A stretch of 58,134 nt of DNA from an uncultured Eubacteriales bacterium (GTDB lineage: Bacteria > Bacillota > Clostridia > Christensenellales > Aristaeellaceae), in contig CACWXY010000037.1 in the NCBI GenBank assembly GCA_902764915.1, positions 1 to 58,134 of the forward strand, given 5' to 3'. Position numbers and translations under genes: made by a program. Shown piece by piece: positions 8,875 to 16,245 of the stretch (position 1 is the stretch's first letter; every line of letters begins with the position of its first letter). Below the pieces are notes generated by a model. It was not told the origin of the DNA, made no database searches, and saw nothing but the letters and a program-made list of their open reading frames with translations.

Positions 8875-10761
8875 TTACTTCTGATCGCTTATGGAGGAGA
8901 AGATTTCCGCAAACGTCCGGATCTCCTCGGCATGCTCCGGCATGGCTTCGATCAGCTTCTGAATCGCTTCTTCCGGGTTTTCGCCGGACATAGCCTGGGA
9001 GATCAGGTCCATGATGCCGTTGAATTCGGCCCAGCCATCTTTTTCCGCATCGTAGGTGCCGTCCGCGTGATAGCGCAGCTCCGCCGCGTTGTGGGACAGC
9101 CCGGCGAAAGCGGCGCTCTTCACCGTCAGATCGCCTATAAAGCCGCTGTCATCGTGCTGCTGGTACACTTCGTCGTTTTCGCCCATTTCGGAGGAGACGT
9201 GCTCATAGCCCGCGTCCTCCAATTCCTGCAGGGTTTTGCCCGCCAGGGCGTCCAATTCCTCCTGGGTCAGGGGTGCGGCGGTGATTTCCTCCTCATAGGC
9301 AACGGGCAGCGTCTTGACGTATTCGTTATACGCGTTGAAAGCGGCTTCCAGAGTGTCGGCGTCCACATATTCCAGGGTGGCTTCCCCCAGCCTGCGGGCT
9401 TCATCATCCAGATCGGCCACCAGGCGGATATAGGCGCCGTCCTTCTCCATGGCCACAACGTAGTGCTGATCATCGCCGCCGATCACGCCCGTGAAGCCTT
9501 CCGACGTCATGGCTTCGCCAATGGTCGCAAAGGACAGTACGGCAGGTTCCTCAGGCAGCTTTTCAAACCGCATGCCATCGCCCGCGTTTTCCTTTTCATC
9601 CAGCCAGATCAGCTTTCCCTCTTCATCCAGGGAGAAAACGGCTTCCCCATCGTTATAGACTTCAGTCGCGGAGGTCTGTTCGCCGTTTTCGTCATATACG
9701 ACTTCCGTGCGGGTGCCAAAGGGCATGGAAACCAGCGTATGGTCCTCATCGTGATAGAAGCAGCTGTATTCCCATTCCGTATGCTCCCAGGCGCTGCTGC
9801 CCCAGGTGATCAGCACCTTGAAGCCTTCTTCTTCCCAATACATGGCGATGGTCGCCCTATCGCACTGCCAAACGCCTTCAAAGGCCGCGGCCTCGGCGGG
9901 CATGTATGCTTCGCCCCAGCCGATGGGGCGCACAAAGAGCAATCCGTCGTCTGCGGTTTCGTTTTCATCGCTCCAGGCAAGACGCCCTTCTTCGTCAAAG
10001 CTGAACGCCGCAGCGGTGTAATCCAGATTTGCATCCGTGATTTCCTCTTCGCTGCCCGGCTCGTAATCGCCCTTGCCCATGAAGCGGGAGATGCTCTTCA
10101 GCGTCTGCGTTTCATCATCCCAGACGCAGCCGTAAGCCCACGCGATGTAAGTAAGGCTCTCCTCGGCGACGACGGGTATATGGACGTTTACAACATAGCC
10201 GTCAATGATCTCTCCGTCGGTATGTTCCGTAATATCAATGTTGCAGGTGCCTTCCAGGTCCACCCACTCGCCCAGGTAATCAGCGGGAGCGGGCGCATTC
10301 CAGCCGATGGGCCTCTTAAAGTGCAAGCCATCGTCCGCAGTTTCGTTTTTGTCGTCCCAAATCAGCATGCCGTCTTTGAAATAGAAGGCCGTTTCACTGT
10401 ATTCATAGTTGACGTCGGTGATTTCTTCTTCGCTGTCCGGCTCATAATCGCCCTTGCCAGTGACGCGGGAAATGCTTTTCAGCGTTTGCGTCTCATCATC
10501 CCACACACAGCCGTAAGCCCAGGTCACATAGCTGTAGCTTTCCTCGGCAATGACGGGCATATGAACGTTGACAACATAACCGTCTACGCTCTCTTCAGCC
10601 ATATGCTCCGCAATCTCGATTCTGCAGGTGCCGTCCAGGTCCACCCACTCTCCCATGAAATCCTCAGGAGTCACCCCCGGCGTTTCCTCCGCCAGCGCAG
10701 CGCCGCCCAGGCACAGCGCGGCAGCCAGAATGATGGCAGCGATTTTTTTGATGATGTCCAT
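8875..10761 (-). CDS. Large exported protein with three lipocalin-like repeats
   Basis: A ~628-residue, strongly acidic protein with a signal peptide (KKIAAIILAAALCLGGAALA). Three repeats of ~130 residues follow. Repeats 1 and 2 are nearly identical, sharing GEWVDL(D/E)GTC, DGYVVNVH, WAYGCVWDDETQTLKSISR, KGDYEP and DENETADDGL. Repeat 3 is diverged (FEGVWQCDRATIAMYWEEEG, WEYSCFYHDEDHTLVSM). The last ~210 residues are unrelated and partly helical. The pattern of short strands and a closing FSLDEEGKLIWLDE turn suggests small beta-barrels of lipocalin type. The ATG at 10761 is chosen for AAGGAA upstream. It lies between precursor peptides and export genes, so binding or sequestering the peptide product is plausible but unproven. 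Confidence 0.78.
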   Translation of the reverse strand: MDIIKKIAAIILAAALCLGGAALAEETPGVTPEDFMGEWVDLDGTCRIEIAEHMAEESVDGYVVNVHMPVIAEESYSYVTWAYGCVWDDETQTLKSISRVTGKGDYEPDSEEEITDVNYEYSETAFYFKDGMLIWDDKNETADDGLHFKRPIGWNAPAPADYLGEWVDLEGTCNIDITEHTDGEIIDGYVVNVHIPVVAEESLTYIAWAYGCVWDDETQTLKSISRFMGKGDYEPGSEEEITDANLDYTAAAFSFDEEGRLAWSDENETADDGLLFVRPIGWGEAYMPAEAAAFEGVWQCDRATIAMYWEEEGFKVLITWGSSAWEHTEWEYSCFYHDEDHTLVSMPFGTRTEVVYDENGEQTSATEVYNDGEAVFSLDEEGKLIWLDEKENAGDGMRFEKLPEEPAVLSFATIGEAMTSEGFTGVIGGDDQHYVVAMEKDGAYIRLVADLDDEARRLGEATLEYVDADTLEAAFNAYNEYVKTLPVAYEEEITAAPLTQEELDALAGKTLQELEDAGYEHVSSEMGENDEVYQQHDDSGFIGDLTVKSAAFAGLSHNAAELRYHADGTYDAEKDGWAEFNGIMDLISQAMSGENPEEAIQKLIEAMPEHAEEIRTFAEIFSSISDQK

Positions 10762-10819
10762 TTCTTCGCATTCCTTTCTTTTTCTATTCATGAACGCTTA
10801 TTCGCGTTTCAGAAGCAGT

Positions 10820-11101
10820 TTACTTGGGAAAGCCCTCCAGGGAACCGTGTTCCTCGATCCATACATATTTTTCCCAATCGGCTTGATTCAGAATCGCCCG
10901 CGCAACGGCGTACGGATGCGTTCGCCCCGCGTCGCTGCTCATGGCCTTTTCATACATTTCATCGCCCACACAGGCCCTGAAAAAGCGGAGCGATTCTTTT
11001 TTGTGGTGAAAGCCCGGCCTGTATATCCCCAGCGCGTGCCCGCCGCTGAAGGATTCCATCTGTTCCGGGTTCAGCTCGATTCGATTGATACTGTCTATCA
11101 T
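10820..11101 (-). CDS. Short-leader double-glycine peptide without cysteine pairs (candidate precursor)
   Basis: A 93-residue peptide. The first 21 residues (MIDSINRIELNPEQMESFSGG) end in the same E-L-x-P-E-x-M-...-G-G motif as the Nif11 peptides, but the Nif11 helix bundle is absent. The 72-residue remainder has one cysteine, many aromatic and charged residues, and no CX5C module. It lies between the Nif11 precursors and the exported-protein block. It could be an unmodified class II-type bacteriocin or a helper peptide carried by the same C39 transporter. GCGAGGA lies ten bases before the ATG. Confidence 0.65.
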   Translation of the reverse strand: MIDSINRIELNPEQMESFSGGHALGIYRPGFHHKKESLRFFRACVGDEMYEKAMSSDAGRTHPYAVARAILNQADWEKYVWIEEHGSLEGFPK

Positions 11102-11161
11102 TTGCGCTCAGTCCTCGCCTTCTCATAGAAGCTGAAAGACGTCCATTTGTACGGTTTGCCC

Positions 11162-11515
11162 TTACGAGCCAAAATGGATGATGATACAGGCGTAAGTCCA
11201 GAAACACTCGTGATGAAAATCGTTAGGGCTATCGTGATGCAGGATGGTAAAGCAATCGTAATCGCTCCAGCAGAATTGTCCTCCCGCGGCTTTCTCCATC
11301 TCTTCGGGATCAAGCTCCTGCATGCTTACAAAAGCTTTTTCCATATCCGCTTCCGCAAAGTCGTATCCCATCGCCCTGGCAGCTTTTACAATGGCTTCCC
11401 CGTCGCTCTGCGCGCTTTTTTCTTCGGCGATCTTTTTCAGCTCTGCATCAAACTGTTTCCCCAGCTCGGGATTCTCCTTTAAGGACTGGAAGAATTCTTT
11501 TGCGCTTTGGGTCAT
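11162..11515 (-). CDS. Nif11-leader RiPP precursor, short core
   Basis: A 117-residue precursor with a Nif11-type leader (residues 1-79) ending ELDPEEMEKAAGG and a 38-residue core. The core keeps the locus pattern: cysteines at core positions 3, 9, 25 and 31, giving C-X5-C-X15-C-X5-C, with tyrosine two residues before the second cysteine of each pair (CWSDYDC and CFWTYAC). The core tail is hydrophobic (CIIIHFGS). GGAGAGA precedes the ATG. It lacks the extra C-terminal helix of its two siblings, so it may represent the minimal modified peptide. Modification is expected from the radical SAM enzyme upstream and cleavage from the C39 transporter downstream. Confidence 0.88.
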   Translation of the reverse strand: MTQSAKEFFQSLKENPELGKQFDAELKKIAEEKSAQSDGEAIVKAARAMGYDFAEADMEKAFVSMQELDPEEMEKAAGGQFCWSDYDCFTILHHDSPNDFHHECFWTYACIIIHFGS

Positions 11516-11583
11516 GCTGATCTCTCCTATTCCTTCATTGCCCTGCTCCAGGCTATCCGGCTCTCATGATTCATCAACCGTTT

Positions 11584-12057
11584 TTAATCCATGGGCAACG
11601 GCAACTTTTTGATGATGTAATCAATCAGTCCCTTTCCGTCTTTTTGCATTTTCTTCGCATCTTCATTATTGATAAACTCATCCACATAATGAATGAGATC
11701 ATCCACTTTGGAATCATGGAACAGGGTGATGCAGCCGTAATCGCTGAAGCAGGCGGAACCCTGCTGATCAGGAGAATCGTGGTTCCAGGCGGTGTAGCAG
11801 TCGTAATCTGCGAAGCACCAGCCCCCGGCTGCCTGTTCCATTTCCTCGGGGGCAAGCTCCTGGGCTTCGGCGTTGGCCTTTTCCATGTCCGCCACGGTGA
11901 AATCATAGCCCAGGGCCTGGGCAGCCTTGGCCATGGCCTCCGCGTCGCTTTCCGCGCTCTTTTCCTCGGCGATTTTTTTCAGCTCCTGCGCCAGCCTGTG
12001 CTGAAGCTCCTCGCTCTCCCGCAGCGCCTTCTCAAATGTCCGCACGTTTTCCGTCAT
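11584..12057 (-). CDS. Nif11-leader RiPP precursor with extended core
   Basis: A 157-residue precursor. Its leader is again exactly 79 residues, ending ELAPEEMEQAAGG, and the core begins WCFADYDCYTAWNHDSPDQ. The second Cys module is CFSDYGC, and then a ~45-residue charged helical tail runs to the end. The first 19 core residues are identical to those of the next precursor upstream, while the second module and tail differ, which suggests duplication followed by diversification. The ATG at 12057 has GGAG nine bases upstream; a TTG two codons earlier is less likely. Confidence 0.9.
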   Translation of the reverse strand: MTENVRTFEKALRESEELQHRLAQELKKIAEEKSAESDAEAMAKAAQALGYDFTVADMEKANAEAQELAPEEMEQAAGGWCFADYDCYTAWNHDSPDQQGSACFSDYGCITLFHDSKVDDLIHYVDEFINNEDAKKMQKDGKGLIDYIIKKLPLPMD

Positions 12058-12096
12058 AAACAACAGCTCCTTTCGGTCTGTGACGCCTTCAAACGA

Positions 12097-12537
12097 TTAC
12101 GAATCGAAACCTTTGATTATTTCTTTCACCTTTTTGTAAATATCCTCAACCGGATCGACGTACTTTTTATACAGGTAATCGCCGATCTTGCTGTTATGAT
12201 AGGCAGAGACGCAATCATAGTCTTTTAAGCAGGCGGAACCCGGCTGATCAGGGGAATCGTGGTTCCAGGCGGTGTAGCAATCGTAATCCGCAAAGCACCA
12301 GCCCCCAGCCGCCTGTTCCATTTCCTCGGGGTCCAGCTCCTGGGTTTCGGCGTTGGCCTTTTCCATGTCCGCCACGGTGAAATCATAGCCCAGGGCATGA
12401 GCGGCCTTCGCCATGGCCTCCGCGTCACTTTCCGCGCTCTTTTCCTTTGCGATCTTCGCCAGCTCCTCAAACAGTTTTTTCTGCAGTTTCTCGTTTCCCC
12501 GCAGGTCTTTTTCAAATTTCCGTACGTTTTCCGTCAT
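12097..12537 (-). CDS. Nif11-leader RiPP precursor with extended core
   Basis: A 146-residue precursor and the first one after the radical SAM gene. The leader spans 79 residues and ends ELDPEEMEQAAGG. The core holds CFADYDC and CLKDYDC in the C-X5-C-X15-C-X5-C spacing, followed by a lysine-rich helical tail. The reading frame is open further upstream, but AAAGGAG before the ATG at 12537 and the match with its siblings fix the start there. The gap to the maturase stop is 35 bases. By family knowledge the leader recruits the maturase and the core is the product. Confidence 0.92.
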   Translation of the reverse strand: MTENVRKFEKDLRGNEKLQKKLFEELAKIAKEKSAESDAEAMAKAAHALGYDFTVADMEKANAETQELDPEEMEQAAGGWCFADYDCYTAWNHDSPDQPGSACLKDYDCVSAYHNSKIGDYLYKKYVDPVEDIYKKVKEIIKGFDS

Positions 12538-12572
12538 GGTGATGGCTCCTTTCTCTTTTCTTGTTGCATATT

Positions 12573-13997
12573 TTACAAATGGCATTCGCCATAGTATTTC
12601 CGGATCGCCGCATCCGCAACGGCCCGCACGGCGTTTTCGCCGATGTGCTTGTGAAAATAGCAGCACCGCCCGTCCGGCACCAGGTAATCCCCCTCGTCGG
12701 TGATGCCCTCCACCATGCAGCCGCCGCAGCATTTGGGCAAAAATTCACATGCAGCGCAAGCCGGATTCTTTTGAAGTAGATCGCTGACCTTCGTCTCCAC
12801 CACATCGTGGTAGAAGCTGTCCAAGGTCATTTCGCCCAGGGGATGCTCCAGCACGCTGGGAAATCTCTCCTTCAGCGCGGTATCGGAAAAGCCCATGCAG
12901 GGGGATAGCCGACCTTCCGGCCCGATATACGCGTGATAGCGCACGCTTTCGCAGTAGGGATACTTTCTCCAGTCCGCACCGTCCTTGGCGTTATGCACAT
13001 AGGCGACTTTATAGTCGGTTTTTCCCTTTTCGCAGCGGAAATACCCATCCAGCTCCACCCCGATGGGCATGCCGTCCTCAAAGAAATGCGGAATATAGTC
13101 TCTGTACGCCGCCCAAACCTCATCCTTCGTCAGGGCGTACTGATCCGCGTATTGCTTCCACAAGCCCAGGCTTTGCGGCGCGTTGACCCGCAGGTTTTGC
13201 ACGTTCATTTCCGCCAGGTAATTGGCCGTGGAGCGCAGGCTATCCCGGTTTTCCCGGTGGATGCACATGGCAGCGTTGACGGTATAGCCGCGTTCCTTGA
13301 GCAAGCGGAACGCCTCTTCCGCCTGCTTTTCCGCCCCCGGCACGCCCCGCAGCCAATCATGGTGGCCCAGGCCATCGAAGCTGAGCTGGAAGACGGGATG
13401 CTGACGGTACTTTTCCAGCATATCCAGCGTGTCCCCTGTCAGCAGGGAAGCGTTGGTGAAGAGTACGCCGATGTCGATATTGCGTTCGCCGAGGGCCTTC
13501 ACGATCTCCTCAAAGTCCCGGCGTACCAGAGGCTCGCCCCCGGTCACGTCCACCCGGTTGACGCCGCATTGGGCGATTTCCTCCACGATATGCAGACAAT
13601 CGGAAAGCGGCAGCTGGGGATGATGAGCGTTTGGTGCGGACACCAGACAGTGGCGGCAGTTGAAATTGCATTTGCCCGTGATGCTCCAATGCACGGATTT
13701 GATGCGCCGGGAAGGATAGACGTGATACCGCTGAAAAGAAGAAAGCGGCTGCATGGGGCCTTCCGACTGCTCCATGATGCCATGCTTCGTCATTTCTTTG
13801 ATGATCGTTTTCCCTTTTTCACTGAAGGCGGAAATGTCCACGTCCTCCTCGCCGTTGCAGCACAAAAGCTCCAGGAACGGCTCCTTTTCCATCAGGAACG
13901 GCTCCTCATGCTTTTTTTTGCCCGCCATGGCACAGACGGCGAAGGGCAGCTTTTTCCAGCCGCGGAATGCCCAGGGCTCCTTCAATCGGTAGTACAT
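12573..13997 (-). CDS. Radical SAM/SPASM RiPP maturase
   Basis: A 474-residue enzyme. Residues ~1-95 look like a small leader-recognition (PqqD/RRE-like) region. The radical SAM core starts with the cluster motif C110-x3-C114-x2-C117 (GKCNFNCRHC), followed by the GGEP-like DVTGGEPLVRRDF. The C-terminal SPASM part is cysteine-rich (SPCMGF, CAACEFLPKCCGGC, DGRCC), enough for two auxiliary iron-sulfur clusters. Such enzymes form thioether or C-C crosslinks in peptides. The cysteine pairs of the adjacent precursors are the obvious substrates. The ATG at 13997 follows AAGGAGGA; earlier in-frame ATGs lie in the promoter region. First gene after the repeat-bearing promoter. Confidence 0.93.
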   Translation of the reverse strand: MYYRLKEPWAFRGWKKLPFAVCAMAGKKKHEEPFLMEKEPFLELLCCNGEEDVDISAFSEKGKTIIKEMTKHGIMEQSEGPMQPLSSFQRYHVYPSRRIKSVHWSITGKCNFNCRHCLVSAPNAHHPQLPLSDCLHIVEEIAQCGVNRVDVTGGEPLVRRDFEEIVKALGERNIDIGVLFTNASLLTGDTLDMLEKYRQHPVFQLSFDGLGHHDWLRGVPGAEKQAEEAFRLLKERGYTVNAAMCIHRENRDSLRSTANYLAEMNVQNLRVNAPQSLGLWKQYADQYALTKDEVWAAYRDYIPHFFEDGMPIGVELDGYFRCEKGKTDYKVAYVHNAKDGADWRKYPYCESVRYHAYIGPEGRLSPCMGFSDTALKERFPSVLEHPLGEMTLDSFYHDVVETKVSDLLQKNPACAACEFLPKCCGGCMVEGITDEGDYLVPDGRCCYFHKHIGENAVRAVADAAIRKYYGECHL

Positions 13998-14037
13998 GGT
14001 TCCTCCTTCCGTCGCAAGAGGAATTCTATATATTTGC

Positions 14038-14071
14038 ATTATAATAAGTCGTGTCCAAAGGATGTCCAAAG
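14038..14071 (-). promoter_or_regulatory. RiPP operon promoter with two direct repeats
   Basis: On the minus strand a perfect -10 box TATAAT (14043-14038) is preceded by two copies of CTTTGGACA (14071-14063 and 14060-14052) exactly 11 bases apart. The proximal copy ends 8 bases before the -10 box, and there is no good -35 hexamer. This spacing is what is known for SARP-type activators, which bind direct repeats of one helical turn just upstream of the -10. The neighbouring response regulator has a SARP-like output domain. Confidence 0.75.
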
Positions 14072-14072
14072 A

Positions 14073-14111
14073 AAAACCGCCTTTTTCCAAATAATTGAAA
14101 AAAGCGGTTTT
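14073..14111 (-). terminator. Terminator after the LytS/SARP-type pair
   Basis: Inverted repeat AAAACCGC ... GCGGTTTT with partly paired A/T-rich inner arms, ending in a short T-run on the minus strand. It lies 21 bases after the response-regulator stop and separates it from the RiPP promoter. Confidence 0.7.
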
Positions 14112-14131
14112 GTATTCTGTTTTTATATGGG

Positions 14132-14932
14132 TTACGTTTGATGGATCCGCCAGGACAGGATGCCCTCCGTCATGCTGGCCCAGGAATAGGAACTCATATA
14201 TTCGCCCCGGTACGCGTTGATGGTATCGGCGTCCCCGGAGAAAAACAGGTACGCGTCGCAGGAGAAGGTATCCGGCTTGACCCGCAGCACGCCCTTCTCG
14301 ATCTCCATGATCTGCTCCGCTCCGTATTCCCGCAGTGTATCCCGGAGGGATCGGATATACACGTCCAGCTGTTTCTGCATCCTCCGATCGTAGAACTGCT
14401 CCTCCCAGATCGCGGCAAAGAGATCGGGCCGGGTGACGCCGTTTCCCTGCTTGTCCACCAGATAGGCCAGGATCTCTTTGCTCTTGGCCAGCCTGAAGCT
14501 GATGGGCTTGTCGCCCACGTATACGTCGAAGTACCCAAACGTTTTTACATGAATGTGCGATAAGGCGGCGCTGTGCCGGGCTCCATGAATGTACGCGACT
14601 TCTTCCGCCAGCTTTTCCAGGGAAACAGGTTTGAGCAGATAGCCTGCCGGGTGCACCGCATAGGCGTCAAAAGCGTACTGCTTATAGGCCGTCAGGAAAA
14701 GAATGGCCGTCTGGGGATGCAGCTGCTTGATCTGCGCAGCCAGGGTAATACCGTCAATATCAGGCATATTGATATCCAGCAGGACAATATCCGCCGAATG
14801 CTCCCGCAGGTAGGTCAGGGCGGATTCCGCGTCCGTAAACCCTTCCGCCCTGTCGATTTCAGGCAGCTGTCCGCATTGCTTCAGCGTGTATTCCACGGCC
14901 AGGGGCTCGTCGTCCACACAGATCATGTTCAT
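14132..14932 (-). CDS. Response regulator with SARP/BTAD-like output domain
   Basis: A 266-residue regulator. Residues 1-~118 are a receiver domain with the acidic pocket D7-D8-E9, phospho-acceptor D53 (IVLLDINMPDIDG) and lysine in LLKPVS. Residues ~125-215 form an OmpR-like winged helix (HVKTFGYFDVYV, SFRLAKSKEILAYL), and a short BTAD-like tail (RGEYMSSYSWA) closes it. This layout is typical of SARP-type regulators found in Clostridia rather than LytTR. The start codon overlaps the kinase stop by four bases (ATGA), implying coupled translation. The repeat promoter at 14038-14071 is the likely target. The winged helix and receiver are clear; the target is inferred. Confidence 0.9.
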   Translation of the reverse strand: MNMICVDDEPLAVEYTLKQCGQLPEIDRAEGFTDAESALTYLREHSADIVLLDINMPDIDGITLAAQIKQLHPQTAILFLTAYKQYAFDAYAVHPAGYLLKPVSLEKLAEEVAYIHGARHSAALSHIHVKTFGYFDVYVGDKPISFRLAKSKEILAYLVDKQGNGVTRPDLFAAIWEEQFYDRRMQKQLDVYIRSLRDTLREYGAEQIMEIEKGVLRVKPDTFSCDAYLFFSGDADTINAYRGEYMSSYSWASMTEGILSWRIHQT

Positions 14933-16116
14933 GGCTTTTGCTCCTTCCTGCCATCCGGGATCAGCAATGTGATGCAGGTGCCCTTTCCGATCTCGCTTTG
15001 CAGGATCAGCTTGCCGCCGCACATTTGTTCCACCCGTTCTTTTACATTCCGCAGGCCAATATGGGTTCCGTCCAGCGTTTTTTCCGGATCGAAGCCTTTG
15101 CCGTTATCAGTTACCGTAATCCGGTGAAGGTTTGCTTCCCGAACGGAAGAGACCGTCACCAGGCCGTCCTTTTTCCCGCGCACGCCGTGGCGGATGGCGT
15201 TTTCCACCAATGGCTGGATGGTCAGGGCCGGGATATCAAAGCGGTCATCCTGGATCTGGTATTCGATGCGGATGCTTGGAAACCGCAGCATTTCGATCTC
15301 CGCATACAGCCGGGTATGCTCCAGCTCCTTGGAAACGGGGATCAGATCGCTTTGGCTCAAGGATTCCAGGTTCTGCCGCAGATAGGTGCTGAAATCCTCC
15401 AGCGTTTTATCCGCCAAGGGAGGGTTCTTTGCGTACAGCGCGCGGATGGTGTTCAGGGCGTTGAACAGAAAGTGGGGCTGGATCTGCGTCATCATGATCT
15501 GGATTCGCTGAGCGGCCATCAGATCCCGCTCGTGTTCCCGAACGAATTGCAGATGCAGCCAGATATAATAAAACACGCTGCCCACCACAGTGACAATAGT
15601 CAGGAAGGAAACGGAAAGTGATTCCATGCTCATATGGACGTCGATCACGACGGAAACAATGATGCTCAGCACGATGGAAACCGGGATGAGCTGTTCTTTT
15701 TTTCTCGTTTCCCGAAAGCGCAGCAAGGTATAGATCAGCAATCTCAACAGCAGAATGCCGCTGACCACAAAGCAGGCAGGATAAAGCGGGCCGCGCAGCA
15801 TGACAAAGTCGAAATCTCTGATTTCAAAACACAGCTTTGTGTAAGGCGAGGAAAAATAGAAAACCAGAATCACCGGTCGAACGGAGTAACCGTAGGCGGC
15901 TAAAAATTTCTTACAGGCCAGATCCTTATGGCGGATGAAAAGCTCGTTATCCCATAGATTCTGGGCAATCAGACTCAGGCAAAGCACCACGATGACAAGC
16001 ATGATGCGTCGATGCTCCCGCTGAATGTAGGGATCAATCGTTACAGTAAACCCCAGACCGAACAGCAAGAGAAGCAAGGGAAAAAGCACTGCCAAGGTGC
16101 CAAAATCCAGGCTCAC
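14929..16116 (-). CDS. LytS-family sensor histidine kinase
   Basis: A ~395-residue kinase with an N-terminal membrane domain of about six helices (residues 1-~190) and no extracellular sensor domain, then a His_kinase/HATPase module. The H-box is TQIQPHFLFNALNT, the ATP-site motifs are PLVENAIRHG and DNGKGFD, and GLRNVKERV follows. This architecture is shared with AgrC-like kinases that sense peptides, which fits a RiPP locus. The GTG at 16116 is preferred because GGGAGGG lies nine bases before it; the ATG at 16155 adds 13 hydrophilic residues and has no clear site. Translation is coupled to the regulator. Confidence 0.9.
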   Translation of the reverse strand: MSLDFGTLAVLFPLLLLLFGLGFTVTIDPYIQREHRRIMLVIVVLCLSLIAQNLWDNELFIRHKDLACKKFLAAYGYSVRPVILVFYFSSPYTKLCFEIRDFDFVMLRGPLYPACFVVSGILLLRLLIYTLLRFRETRKKEQLIPVSIVLSIIVSVVIDVHMSMESLSVSFLTIVTVVGSVFYYIWLHLQFVREHERDLMAAQRIQIMMTQIQPHFLFNALNTIRALYAKNPPLADKTLEDFSTYLRQNLESLSQSDLIPVSKELEHTRLYAEIEMLRFPSIRIEYQIQDDRFDIPALTIQPLVENAIRHGVRGKKDGLVTVSSVREANLHRITVTDNGKGFDPEKTLDGTHIGLRNVKERVEQMCGGKLILQSEIGKGTCITLLIPDGRKEQKP

Positions 16117-16245
16117 GCCGATTTTCCCTCCCTTCCGTCCATCAGCTTTCTCCATCGTTTGCTTAAAAAAAGGACATCGTCAAGTGGTGGTTATTCTCTC
16201 GTGTTTTGAAAAATCCTGCAAGCAAGGTTTCCATACAGTATTGTA

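Noticed and set aside
11098..11313. Hydrophobic 71-residue minus-strand frame inside the third Nif11 precursor
   Set aside because: It overlaps the precursor in another frame, has no ribosome-binding site, and the precursor frame is conserved with its siblings.
11584..12537. CRISPR-like or direct repeat array suggested by the long similarity between two segments
   Set aside because: The similarity is between two paralogous precursor genes, with no spacer structure.
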